NCBI RefSeq assembly: GCF_900604385.1
Contig: NZ_LR027382.1
Coordinates: 2,395,001-2,459,000 of the forward strand
DNA: 64,000 bases
Direction of reading: 5' to 3'
From: Alistipes megaguti
GTDB lineage: Bacteria; Bacteroidota; Bacteroidia; Bacteroidales; Rikenellaceae
Part shown: one piece after another, positions 24,896-34,178 of the stretch
Position numbering within the stretch: the stretch's first letter is position 1
Layout: each line of letters starts with the position of its first letter
Program-made: the position numbers and the translations under genes
The notes under the pieces: generated by a model
Told to the model about the DNA's origin: nothing
Seen by the model: the letters and a program-made list of their open reading frames with translations, nothing else
Databases searched by the model: none

Positions 24896-27733
24896 ATGAG
24901 ACGATATCTACTCCTGTTGGTATTGTTTTGGGCATTACCGACTGCCTTAATTGCACAGCAATACAACGTGTCGGGACGCGTACTGGTCAAGGGGGGGGGA
25001 AAGAAACCGACCCCGATCGGGCTGGCCGTCGTGGAGCTTCCGAAGGCGGGTTTGTGGGCCGTAGCGGACAACGAGGGAAACTTTTCGGTGAAGAACGTAC
25101 CGGCGGGCAAGGTGCTCTTTTCGGTCTCGTGCCTGGGCTACGTGACGACGCTTACGGAGGTTGAGGTTCACCGCGATCTGGATTCGTTGTGCCTCTACGC
25201 CCCGGAGGACAACCTCAAGCTGGAGAGTGTGGTGGTTACGGCGCGTGAGGCGACCAACGCCATGGCGACCTCGCGTACGATCGAGGGGAATGCCATCAAC
25301 CACCTGCAGATGGTCAACGTGTCGGACATCTCGACGCTGCTTCCTGGCGGCAAGACGGTGAATCCGGACCTGATGGAGAACAACACTTTTTCGCTGCGCG
25401 ACGGCGGTTCGACGGCGGGCAATGCCTCGTTCGGAACGGCCGTAGAGGTGGATGGCGTACGCCTGTCGACCAACGCTTCGCTGGGGGACCTGACGGGCGT
25501 CAGTACACGCAACATCTCCTCGACGTCGATCGAATCGGTCGAGGTGATCACGGGCGTTCCGTCGGCCGAGTACGGGGATATTTCGTCGGGTATGGTGAAG
25601 ATCTCGACGCGCAAGGGTCGCACGCCCTACATGCTGGTTCTCTCGACCAATCCGCGGACCAAGCAGATTGCCGCCTCGAAGGGTTTTGATCTGGGCGACG
25701 ACCGCGGAGTGCTGAATTCGAACATCGAGTATACGCGGGCGACGAAGAATCCGACCTCGCCCTATACCTCCTATTCGCGCACGGGGCTTTCGCTCAACTA
25801 CCAGAATACCTTTGCGAAGGTGCTGCGCTTTGATTTCGGGGTTTCGGCCAACGTGGGCGGCATGAACTCGGAGGATGATCCCGACGTGCAGGCTGGCGAG
25901 TGGGAGAAGGACCGAGACAATGCCCTGCGGGCCAATACGTCGCTCAAGTGGCTGCTCAACCGCAAGGCGATCACGAGTGTGGATTTCGACGCCTCGATCA
26001 ACTATGCGGACAATCTTACGCGGATCCATACCTATAATACGAGTTCGACGATGAGTCCGGCGGTCCACGCGACGGACGAGGGTTACTTTGTAGCGGACCT
26101 GCTTCCGTCGACCTACTATACGACGCAGTGTGTCGATTCGAAGGAGCTGGACTATGCGGCCAATCTCAAGGCGACGTGGATCCGCAGTTGGGGAGACATT
26201 CACAGCAATGCCAAGGTGGGCGTATCGTGGCGAGCCGACGGCAACGTGGGCCAGGGGGCCTACTACGAGGATCCGGCGCTGGCGCCGAACGGCTACCGTC
26301 CTCGGCCCTATACCGACATTCCGTACATGCACAATCTGGCGGCCTACCTTGAGGAGACGCTGACACTGCCCGTGGGCAGCGGATCGGTGCAGCTGATGGC
26401 GGGACTGCGTGCGGAGAAGACCTTCATCAAGGGGTCGCGCTACGACAAGACGCAGAGCCTCTCTCCGCGACTGAACCTGAAGTACCGCATTACGGACTGG
26501 CTGACGATCCGCGGCGGGTGGGGTCTGACCGACAAACTGCCGTCGTTCAAGATTCTCTACCCGGACCCGAACTATCTCGACCGTCAGGTCTACGGCGTTT
26601 CGTACGGCGGCCAGAGCCTCTACGTTTTCCACACGCGGCCCTATGAGATCATGTACAATCCCGACCTGCGTTGGCAGCGGAACCGCAATTCGGAGGTGGG
26701 TGTCGATCTGCGCATCGGCGGGACGTCGATTTCGCTGGTTGGCTACTTCAACCGCACGAAATACCCCTTTGAGCTCAAGAACGAGTACGAACCCTATACC
26801 TACCGGCTGAGTTCGCTGCCGACGACCACACCGGACGGCGAACCCTTCACGATGCCGACCCATCCGCTCTTCAAGGTGGACAGCCAGACGGGCGAGATGT
26901 TTATCCGCGATGCGGACAACCTGTCGCAGGGATGGATCCTGATGACGGGGAGCGACAAGCAGACCTTTGTTCGGAACACCTACCAGAGCAACGGATCGCC
27001 GGTCGACCGCATGGGACTGGAGTTTGTCTTCGACTTTCCGGAGATCCGGCCCCTGCGGACGCAGCTTCGGCTCGACGGAGCCTATGGCTATACGAAGTAC
27101 ATCAATACGGGTGAGGCGTGGTACTATCCGAGTGTCACGACGGGCGGAAACTTCTACCCCTACGTGGGCATCTACGCCGACAACGGGAGCAACTCGACGA
27201 TCACCTACAACGGCACGAAGACCCACTCCCTGGATGCGAACCTGACGGCGACGACGCACCTGCCGTCGATCCGGATGATCATCTCGCTGCGGCTGGAGGC
27301 GTCGCTTCTTAAGCGTTCGCAGCACCTTTCGGAGTATAACGGCGAGGAGTACGCCTTCAACGTCGACGAGAACCGCAATCCGACGGGTGGGAGCATCTAC
27401 GACGGCAACAGCTATACGGCCATCTGGCCGATTGCCTATATCGACCAGTCGGGCGAGCGGCATCCCTTTACGGATGCCGAGCGGAACAATCCCGATTTTG
27501 CGTCGCTGCTGCTGCGTTCGGCCAACACGTACGCCTTTAACGAAGATGGCTACGACCCCTATTTTTCGGCCAATCTGAGCATAACGAAGGAGATCGGCGA
27601 CCATGTGTCGATTTCGTTCTACGCCAATAACTTCACCAATTCGCGACCGTTCATGCGCTCCTATGCGACGGGAGTACGGGTGGTCTTCACCCCGTCGTTC
27701 TACTACGGCCTGACGGTACGCCTCAAATTCTGA
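24896..27733 (+). CDS. TonB-dependent receptor with carboxypeptidase-like N-terminal domain
   Basis: A 945-residue outer-membrane receptor. In order: signal peptide (MRRYLLLLVLFWALPTALIA), a CarboxypepD_reg-like beta sandwich (residues about 22-105), the plug (about 112-240, with VVVTAREATN at its start and IESVEVITGVPSAEYGDISS as the usual plug end), then a barrel ending VRLKF. It imports a substrate across the outer membrane using TonB energy. Neighbours (DUF4876 lipoprotein, DUF6850 barrel, FISUMP lipoprotein, membrane polyferredoxin) suggest metal or metal-complex uptake, which is inference. Nine consecutive G at 24991-24999 fall in codons 32-35 (KGGGK); a change of one base would end the protein early. 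Confidence 0.9.
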   Translation: MRRYLLLLVLFWALPTALIAQQYNVSGRVLVKGGGKKPTPIGLAVVELPKAGLWAVADNEGNFSVKNVPAGKVLFSVSCLGYVTTLTEVEVHRDLDSLCLYAPEDNLKLESVVVTAREATNAMATSRTIEGNAINHLQMVNVSDISTLLPGGKTVNPDLMENNTFSLRDGGSTAGNASFGTAVEVDGVRLSTNASLGDLTGVSTRNISSTSIESVEVITGVPSAEYGDISSGMVKISTRKGRTPYMLVLSTNPRTKQIAASKGFDLGDDRGVLNSNIEYTRATKNPTSPYTSYSRTGLSLNYQNTFAKVLRFDFGVSANVGGMNSEDDPDVQAGEWEKDRDNALRANTSLKWLLNRKAITSVDFDASINYADNLTRIHTYNTSSTMSPAVHATDEGYFVADLLPSTYYTTQCVDSKELDYAANLKATWIRSWGDIHSNAKVGVSWRADGNVGQGAYYEDPALAPNGYRPRPYTDIPYMHNLAAYLEETLTLPVGSGSVQLMAGLRAEKTFIKGSRYDKTQSLSPRLNLKYRITDWLTIRGGWGLTDKLPSFKILYPDPNYLDRQVYGVSYGGQSLYVFHTRPYEIMYNPDLRWQRNRNSEVGVDLRIGGTSISLVGYFNRTKYPFELKNEYEPYTYRLSSLPTTTPDGEPFTMPTHPLFKVDSQTGEMFIRDADNLSQGWILMTGSDKQTFVRNTYQSNGSPVDRMGLEFVFDFPEIRPLRTQLRLDGAYGYTKYINTGEAWYYPSVTTGGNFYPYVGIYADNGSNSTITYNGTKTHSLDANLTATTHLPSIRMIISLRLEASLLKRSQHLSEYNGEEYAFNVDENRNPTGGSIYDGNSYTAIWPIAYIDQSGERHPFTDAERNNPDFASLLLRSANTYAFNEDGYDPYFSANLSITKEIGDHVSISFYANNFTNSRPFMRSYATGVRVVFTPSFYYGLTVRLKF
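24991..24999 (+). repeat. G9 homopolymer inside the TonB receptor gene
   Basis: Nine G followed by A, coding for KGGGK between the first two beta strands of the N-terminal domain. It is in frame as given. Such runs slip during replication and switch genes on and off in other bacteria. Confidence 0.85.
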
Positions 27734-27738
27734 CGACG

Positions 27739-28968
27739 ATGAAGAAGCTGACACTTATCTGTTTTGTGATGTTTTCGGCGGCCTGCACGTCGTTCGGAAG
27801 TGATCCCTACGGGCGTTCGGTCCGCAGCCTGCATGTGGCGGTGAGCTACCCGGAGGAGTATGCGGACTACCTGCGCGAGGGTGTTGCGGTGACTCTTTCC
27901 GACCGCAATTCGGGCAATGTCTATACGGCGCTGACCGATGCTGCGGGAGATGTTGATTTCCGCGTTTCGGCGGGCCACTACAAGCTTTCGGTGCTGGACC
28001 TTGCCGATGAAGAGTCGGTTTTCAACGGTTCGGTGGAGCTGGTGGATCTTTCGTCCGGGGACCAGAACCTGACCGTTGCACTGTCGTACTCCAAGCCGGG
28101 TACGGTCATCATCAAGGAGATCTACTCGGGCGGCTGCCCGCAGGATTACCCCTCGACGGGAACCTATACCAACGACAAGTACATCATCCTGCACAACAAT
28201 TCGTTTGAGACGCAATATCTCGATGGATTGTGTCTGAGTACCGTAGCGCCCTATAACTCGTCGGCGACGAACAACCCGTGGACGACGACCGATGCGACGG
28301 GCAATCTGGTTTTCCAGGATTTCGCTCCGGTTCCGGACTGCGTCTGGCAGTTTCCGGGCAGCGGGGAGGATTATCCGCTGGCACCGGGCGATGATGCGGT
28401 GATCGCCTACCACGGCGTGGACCACACGCAGACCTACTCGATGTCGGTGAATCTGAACCGCAAGGGCTATTTCGTCCTCTACGATCTGCTGAACTATCCG
28501 GGAACGACGACCTACCCGACGCCGGCTCCGGGCGACCAGATCGACGAGGCGCACTACCTGAAGATGCTCAAGAAGACGGGCAAGAGCAGCGCTTATGTGA
28601 TATCGAACAATTCGCCGGCGATCATCATCTTCCGGGCCCCGGAGGGGGATGATCTGACGTCGTATCTGGCGTCGAAGGATTCGGAGACGCAGGTCGGATC
28701 GCTGCTCTATACGATGATTCCGTGGGACTGGGTCATCGACGGTGTTGAGGTGATCGACAAGACGGGAGCGACGCGCACCAAGCGTCTGCGGGCGGACATC
28801 GACGCCGCGGGTGTGGAGTTTTCGGCCATGTCGCAGGGACATACGCTTCACCGTCGGCTGAACGAGACGACCACTGCATCGGCCGGTTTTGACGTCTATT
28901 ACGATACGAACAACTCGTCGAACGACTTCTATGAGCGGGAGACACAATCGCTGCGAGAGGGCTTATGA
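27739..28968 (+). CDS. DUF4876 domain lipoprotein
   Basis: A 409-residue predicted lipoprotein with lipobox FSAAC (Cys16). Residues about 28-115 form a carboxypeptidase-regulatory-like beta sandwich (VAVTLSDRNSGNVYTALTDAAGDVDFRVSAGHYKLSV). The remainder is DUF4876, beginning with KEIYSGGCPQDY and containing the YIILHNNS segment of an LTD-like fold. DUF4876 genes are regularly found behind a TonB receptor gene and before a DUF6850 barrel gene in Bacteroidota, as here. It probably sits on the cell surface as a receptor partner. It starts five bases after the receptor stop and overlaps the next gene as ATGA. Confidence 0.85.
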   Translation: MKKLTLICFVMFSAACTSFGSDPYGRSVRSLHVAVSYPEEYADYLREGVAVTLSDRNSGNVYTALTDAAGDVDFRVSAGHYKLSVLDLADEESVFNGSVELVDLSSGDQNLTVALSYSKPGTVIIKEIYSGGCPQDYPSTGTYTNDKYIILHNNSFETQYLDGLCLSTVAPYNSSATNNPWTTTDATGNLVFQDFAPVPDCVWQFPGSGEDYPLAPGDDAVIAYHGVDHTQTYSMSVNLNRKGYFVLYDLLNYPGTTTYPTPAPGDQIDEAHYLKMLKKTGKSSAYVISNNSPAIIIFRAPEGDDLTSYLASKDSETQVGSLLYTMIPWDWVIDGVEVIDKTGATRTKRLRADIDAAGVEFSAMSQGHTLHRRLNETTTASAGFDVYYDTNNSSNDFYERETQSLREGL

Positions 28969-30461
28969 GACGGATTGTAACCATACTGCTTCTGATCGCC
29001 GCCACGGGAGCCGTGGCGCAGGATCGCTTTGAAGAGACCTTCCGGCGCAATGCGTGGAACGGGGCGGTCAACGCGGCGGGGCTTCGTCAGGACAGCGTGA
29101 GCCACTCCTACGCGGAGGCCTACTTCACGAAGAAGAACGGCGGGCTGACGGACCCTTCGTCGTCGGACAACAGCTGGAACGCCGGGGTGCGTACGGAATC
29201 GATCCGCCACCTGAACCGGATTTCGTTTGCCGGCGGCTTCAACTACGACTATTTCGACGGCCGGAACATGTGCGGGTCGATGTTTACCGTCCCGGGCTAC
29301 TATCCGGTTGATATCGTGGAGTTCACGCCGGGACGGAAGGTTCGTGAGAGCTATAACTTCCGTGCGGGGCTTTCTGCCGAGCTGACCCGGCGGTGGCTGG
29401 TGGGACTGAACGTCTCGTTCGAGGCGCGCAACTACGCCAAGCGCAAGGACCTCCGCCACAAGAACACGCGTCTGGACTTCGAGTTTTCGCCGGGCGTGAT
29501 GTATCGTTCGGGACGTTTTGCCGTGGGTGCGGCCTATATCGTCGGGATCGACAACGAGAAGATCGAGGCCGAGGAGATCGGCTCAACGCCGGAATCGTAC
29601 CAGGCCTTTTTTGACCGGGGACTTCGCTACGGAACGCTGCAGTTGTGGGAGAGCAACGACCTTCACCTGACGACGTCGGGCGTGACGGGCTTCCCGATCC
29701 GCGAGACGACCCAGGGTGCGGGGCTCCAGCTTCAGTACGGTCCTCTCTACGTGGATGCGGCCTACCGCAACCGGCAGGGGCGCACGGGCGAGGGCGGTGC
29801 GATCTGGCACGAATACGATGCCGATCTGGTGACGGCAAACGGTGTGCTGACCCTCGGCGAGGCGTCCGACCTCCACTACGTACGACTCGGTATGGAGTGG
29901 GAGTCGCTTGCCAACCGCGAGAACATCCTCACCTATGAGTCGGTCAACGGCGTTTCGACCCCTCACCTGCACGGCTCGACGCCGATTTTCGGACGCAAGC
30001 GGCTCGACCTGAGCGCCGAATACGAATGGACGACGACACGCATGGACTGGCGTGTGGGTATAAACCATACGGATCTGAACCGCGAGTCGACGCTGATGTA
30101 CCCGCAGACGCGGGGTCAGCGGCTGCAGTGGACGATGGTCTGGAGTACGTGGCTTTACCGCTTCGGGGCGTGGGAGCTGACCCTTGCGGCTGATTTCCGG
30201 CGGGGCGGTTTCAGCGAACGGGAGGAACTGGGCGAGTCGCCGGCCCGGCCGGGTGAATACCCGATGCAGCTGACCGACTTCTACAACTGCGAGAACGAAT
30301 ACTGGACGATGCCGCGGGTTGGGGCCGGAGCGGGCGTGCGGCGCAACATCCGGCGGTTCTATATCGACCTGTCGGCGCGCTACGAGCATGGATTTGACGT
30401 GCATTACGTGTCGCAACCCAACCGGGTTCGGGCGACACTGGGCGTAGGATATAATTTTTAA
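28965..30461 (+). CDS. DUF6850 family outer-membrane beta-barrel protein
   Basis: A 498-residue outer-membrane protein with the signal peptide MRRIVTILLLIAATGAVA and barrel-type strands to the terminal aromatic residue (RATLGVGYNF). It matches the DUF6850 family, with RRNAWNGAVNAAGLRQD at the mature N-terminus and an LYVDAAYRNRQGRTGEGG strand pair. The function is unknown. The start codon overlaps the stop of the DUF4876 gene, so translation is probably coupled and the two products made in step. It may form a second barrel of the same uptake complex. Confidence 0.82.
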   Translation: MRRIVTILLLIAATGAVAQDRFEETFRRNAWNGAVNAAGLRQDSVSHSYAEAYFTKKNGGLTDPSSSDNSWNAGVRTESIRHLNRISFAGGFNYDYFDGRNMCGSMFTVPGYYPVDIVEFTPGRKVRESYNFRAGLSAELTRRWLVGLNVSFEARNYAKRKDLRHKNTRLDFEFSPGVMYRSGRFAVGAAYIVGIDNEKIEAEEIGSTPESYQAFFDRGLRYGTLQLWESNDLHLTTSGVTGFPIRETTQGAGLQLQYGPLYVDAAYRNRQGRTGEGGAIWHEYDADLVTANGVLTLGEASDLHYVRLGMEWESLANRENILTYESVNGVSTPHLHGSTPIFGRKRLDLSAEYEWTTTRMDWRVGINHTDLNRESTLMYPQTRGQRLQWTMVWSTWLYRFGAWELTLAADFRRGGFSEREELGESPARPGEYPMQLTDFYNCENEYWTMPRVGAGAGVRRNIRRFYIDLSARYEHGFDVHYVSQPNRVRATLGVGYNF

Positions 30462-30480
30462 CCGATAAAAACAGACGCTT

Positions 30481-32031
30481 ATGAAAAGAATTCTGACGAT
30501 GGCAGTGGCTGCTGCGATGGTGGTGGCCTGTTCGAAGGAGGAGAGCGGGTCTTCGGGTCCGATGCAGTTGACGATCGATCCGACGATCACGCGAGCCACG
30601 GAGGTGGATTTCGAGACGGGGGATGCGATTGGCGTAACGGTGACGACGGCAGCGGAGGCCTACGTGACCAACCGCAAGTTTGTCTACGGCAGTGACAGCC
30701 GCTTTGCGGGCGAGGAGAGTCTGCTGTGGTACGAAGATGTGAATGCCCCGGCGACGTTATTTGCCTACTATCCCTATTCGGATCCGGCACCTTCGGAGTT
30801 TACGGTGAAGGCAGACCAGGGAGGTGACGGCTACGATGCTTCGGACCTGATGACGGCCCTGAAGACGGGCGTCTACCCGACGAAGAATGCCGTGGGGATG
30901 ACCTTCCGCCACAAGATGTCGCGTCTGGTCTTCACGATCGACAACGAGACGGACTTCCCGGTGACGCAGCTTGTGGTGACGGGGACGATCGGCACGGCCG
31001 TGATCGACGCCGCAGCCAATACGGTGACGGTCAAGTCGGATGCTGCGACGCAGGACATTACGGCGCGTGAGGTGACGGCCAATTCGAAGTACTACGCATT
31101 GGTAGTTCCGCAGTCGGCGAAGTTCAGCGTAACGGTGACGACGGCCGAGGGCACGCGCTCGCAGAGCTACAGCGAGACGGAACTTGAGGGCGGCAAGAGC
31201 TACCCGGTGACGGTCCGTGTCAAGCCGACCAACATGGAGATTGTGATGGATGGCCCGATCGAGGGCTGGGAGGATGCCGAAGAGATTCCGACCGAGGGTC
31301 AGGGTACGAGCGAAGCAGCCACGGTCGAGTGGGGCGGTGTGAAGTACAAGATCGTGACGCTGAAGGACGGCCGGACATGGATGGCCGAGAACCTGCGCTA
31401 CGTACCCGAAGGCAAGAGCATTTCGAGCAATCCGGCCGATGGCAACGGCGTATGGTACCCGTGCAACCTGGACAAGGAGGTCGATCCGGATCTGGCCGAG
31501 ACGAACGGCCTGTTGTACAGCTATCCGGTGCTGCTGGGTCTGGATGGCGAGCTGACGGCGGAGAACTACAATACGAAGGAGGGTGCTCAGGGTATCTGCC
31601 CCGACGGCTGGCACATCCCGACGAAGGATGAATGGTTGAAGCTGGCCGGAGCGGGCGTGGGCGGACTTTCCGATCCGACCGCACCCTATTATGATTCGGC
31701 CCAGAGCGGAGCCTCGATGGTCAAGCTTAACGAGGATGGCTTCAACTTCTCGGGCTGTGGTTATATCAACGCCAATAATGCGACTGCAACGCCTGCTTAT
31801 ATGGCGTCGGTATCCAAGGCTGATGATACGGCCTACGGTATGGGCTACTATGCCGGATCGACGGCCTACCAGATCACCTATAATACGGCAGGCGATGCGA
31901 TGAGCGGCATCAAGAATATCCAGTATTTCGCGGCTATGATTACCTATAATGACACCTATAACCGCGTGACGGTCGCCTACAACAGCGGCTTCTGCGGAGT
32001 CCCGGTCCGTTGTATCAAGGATGCGGAGTAG
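30481..32031 (+). CDS. Fimbrillin-like lipoprotein with FISUMP domain
   Basis: A 516-residue lipoprotein, lipobox VVAC at Cys17. Residues about 25-255 resemble the fimbrillin (Mfa2/FimA-like) fold, starting PMQLTIDPTITRATEVDFETGD and GDAIGVTV. After an acidic linker, residues about 283-515 form a FISUMP (Fibrobacter succinogenes major paralogous) domain: VEWGGVKYKIVTLKDGRTWM, then AENLRY and GICPDGWHIPTKDEWLKL, ending in VPVRCIKD. The FISUMP domain is thought to bind surface ligands or carbohydrate but is not characterised. It lies in the middle of the uptake operon and is probably displayed at the surface. Confidence 0.82.
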   Translation: MKRILTMAVAAAMVVACSKEESGSSGPMQLTIDPTITRATEVDFETGDAIGVTVTTAAEAYVTNRKFVYGSDSRFAGEESLLWYEDVNAPATLFAYYPYSDPAPSEFTVKADQGGDGYDASDLMTALKTGVYPTKNAVGMTFRHKMSRLVFTIDNETDFPVTQLVVTGTIGTAVIDAAANTVTVKSDAATQDITAREVTANSKYYALVVPQSAKFSVTVTTAEGTRSQSYSETELEGGKSYPVTVRVKPTNMEIVMDGPIEGWEDAEEIPTEGQGTSEAATVEWGGVKYKIVTLKDGRTWMAENLRYVPEGKSISSNPADGNGVWYPCNLDKEVDPDLAETNGLLYSYPVLLGLDGELTAENYNTKEGAQGICPDGWHIPTKDEWLKLAGAGVGGLSDPTAPYYDSAQSGASMVKLNEDGFNFSGCGYINANNATATPAYMASVSKADDTAYGMGYYAGSTAYQITYNTAGDAMSGIKNIQYFAAMITYNDTYNRVTVAYNSGFCGVPVRCIKDAE

Positions 32032-32081
32032 CACCGGGGCTGAACAGGCAAAGACAACACACACAACACTATTAACGATTC

Positions 32082-34058
32082 ATGAAAAGAAAACCCAATT
32101 ACCTGAAACACGTGCTGCAATGGGGCGTTCTGGCCGCCATTGTGGTCACGGTGCTTTGGAGCACGTTTGCCGACAAGGCGGTTGACGTGGAGAAGTATTG
32201 TCCGTTCGGCGGACTGCAGGCCTTCGGCACCTATGTGGTCAACAATTCGCTGGCCTGCTCGATGTCGATGCTTCAGATCATGATGGGGCTGGTGCTGGCC
32301 GTCGGGGTGATCCTCTTCTCGAAACTCTTCTGCGGCTACCTCTGCCCGGTAGGTACCGTGGGTGAAGCGATGGGCCGCGTGGGCAAGAAGCTGCACGTAC
32401 AGGTTGAGATCCGTCCGGGGAGCATTGCCGACCGCGCCTTGCGCGTCGTGAAATACGTGCTGCTGTTCACGATTCTCTACAACACGCTTTCGTCGAGCGA
32501 GCTGTTCTGCAAGCAGCTGGATCCCTACTACGCCGTGGCCACGGGCTTCAAGGGCGAGATCGTCCTCTGGATGTCCATCACGAGCCTTGTGCTGCTTCTG
32601 CTGGGCGGTTTTGTGGTGAAGATGTTCTGGTGCAAGTACATCTGCCCGCTGGGCGCCGCGAGCAACATCTTCAAGTTCACGTGGCTGCTGCTGGCCGCCG
32701 CGGTTGTAGCGTGGATTCTCGGACTGACGGGAGTCGAGGGAAGCTGGCCGTGGATCATCGGTGCAACGTGCCTGGCGGCCTACCTGATCGAGATGATCAA
32801 GCTGCGCAGCTGCACCTTCCCGCTGATGTACGTCGTGCGTGATGCGGAGGCCTGCAACGGGTGCGGACTCTGCACGAAGAAGTGCCCCTACGGGATCCGC
32901 GTGCAGGATCTCGGGAAGGTGAAGCATGTCGACTGTACGATGTGCGGACAGTGCATTTCGTCGTGTTCGCAGGATGCGCTTCAGTTCAACGGGCGGCGGT
33001 CGCTGCGCTGGGTGCCGGGTATTCTGACGGTGGTACTGTTTGCCATAGCGCTGTGGCTGGGCAACACGCTGGAACTTCCGACCATCGACGAGAAGTGGGG
33101 TGACTATGAGAAGGTCGAGAACCTGACGACCTACGAGATGCAGGGGCTGCAGACGGTGAAGTGCTACGGCTCGTCGAAGGCCTTCTCGGCCAAGATGCAG
33201 ACGGTGCCGGGCGTCTATGGCGTGAAGACGTATGTCCGTCACCACGGCGTCGAGATTCTCTATGACCCGGCGAAGACCGATACGGTGAAGATCCAGGAGG
33301 CGATCTTTACGCCGACGATGCGCAAGTATGCCATGCCGACGGCCGATGTGCCGACGCTGCGGGTGCTGCAGTTGGGCGTTGAGGGGCTCCACGACCGGAT
33401 GGACATGGTCTATTTCGGCATGGTGCTCCAGAAAATCGAGGGTATCTACGGCTTCACGTCGGAGTTTGCCTGCCCGGTAGCGGTGACGGTCTATACGGAT
33501 CCGTCGGTGACGATTACCGAGAAGCAGATGGCCGAGGCAATCGATGCCAGGGAGCTGATCATTCCGATGAAGGAGGGTGAGAAGACGATCCCGATGCACA
33601 CGGTGCTGAAGAGCTTCGAGTGGGCGGGAGAGGTTTCGCGCGAGGAGTTTGCCCAGGTGATGTTCCGCGAGATCGAGGAGATGAACGGACGCTTCGTGGC
33701 CAACCAGGAGAAGTGGGGCGACGATGCGGCCTTCCCGAAGGCGGTCTACGAGATGGAGTTCCCGAGCATCGAGAAGCCGCTTATCCGCCGTACGTTCCCC
33801 TATTTCAAGAGTTTTCTGTCGTGCCAGGATGGCATCACGTCGCTGGACTTCGTGCTTCGCGACACCGTACCGGTGATGCGACTGCACTACGTGAAGTCGA
33901 TGTGGGACGATGCGCGGATCTGGAAGGAGATTTTCCAGGCCGAGAAGTGGACGCTTCGCATGGCCGACGGCACGTTCCAGGAGTCGGCACCGCGGCTGAA
34001 GTTCACGGTTGAGGGCCACACGGTCGAGGAACCGGCCGCCGCGGCAGCTACGAAGTAG
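32082..34058 (+). CDS. Membrane polyferredoxin with HMA-like C-terminal domain
   Basis: A 658-residue inner-membrane iron-sulfur protein. The N-terminal ~300 residues hold about five to six membrane segments and the Fer4_5-type motifs CGYLCPVGT and CKYICPLGAASN seen in NapH/CcoG/NosR-like electron-transfer proteins. Two 4Fe-4S motifs follow: CNGCGLCTKKCPYG and CTMCGQCISSCSQ. After a last membrane segment (about 310-330) comes a domain with the alpha-beta spacing of an HMA fold (VKCYGSSKAFSAKMQTVPG, VEILYDPAKTD) but lacking the CxxC metal site. It likely passes electrons across the membrane, perhaps to reduce imported metal, which is inference from the operon. Confidence 0.85.
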   Translation: MKRKPNYLKHVLQWGVLAAIVVTVLWSTFADKAVDVEKYCPFGGLQAFGTYVVNNSLACSMSMLQIMMGLVLAVGVILFSKLFCGYLCPVGTVGEAMGRVGKKLHVQVEIRPGSIADRALRVVKYVLLFTILYNTLSSSELFCKQLDPYYAVATGFKGEIVLWMSITSLVLLLLGGFVVKMFWCKYICPLGAASNIFKFTWLLLAAAVVAWILGLTGVEGSWPWIIGATCLAAYLIEMIKLRSCTFPLMYVVRDAEACNGCGLCTKKCPYGIRVQDLGKVKHVDCTMCGQCISSCSQDALQFNGRRSLRWVPGILTVVLFAIALWLGNTLELPTIDEKWGDYEKVENLTTYEMQGLQTVKCYGSSKAFSAKMQTVPGVYGVKTYVRHHGVEILYDPAKTDTVKIQEAIFTPTMRKYAMPTADVPTLRVLQLGVEGLHDRMDMVYFGMVLQKIEGIYGFTSEFACPVAVTVYTDPSVTITEKQMAEAIDARELIIPMKEGEKTIPMHTVLKSFEWAGEVSREEFAQVMFREIEEMNGRFVANQEKWGDDAAFPKAVYEMEFPSIEKPLIRRTFPYFKSFLSCQDGITSLDFVLRDTVPVMRLHYVKSMWDDARIWKEIFQAEKWTLRMADGTFQESAPRLKFTVEGHTVEEPAAAAATK

Positions 34059-34178
34059 TGTTCCGATACCGGTAAACCGCAGCAAAGCGACACACACCCG
34101 GGCCCGATGGGGGCATCAAGGGGCGTGTGTCGCTTCTGCGATGAGGAGAAAGCAGACAACAAGCGAAAAAGAGACAAC

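Noticed and set aside
24896..34058. The known xenosiderophore system XusABC
   Set aside because: That system has one lipoprotein and a PepSY membrane protein after the receptor. Here DUF4876, DUF6850 and a polyferredoxin are found instead, so only a loose functional analogy is possible.
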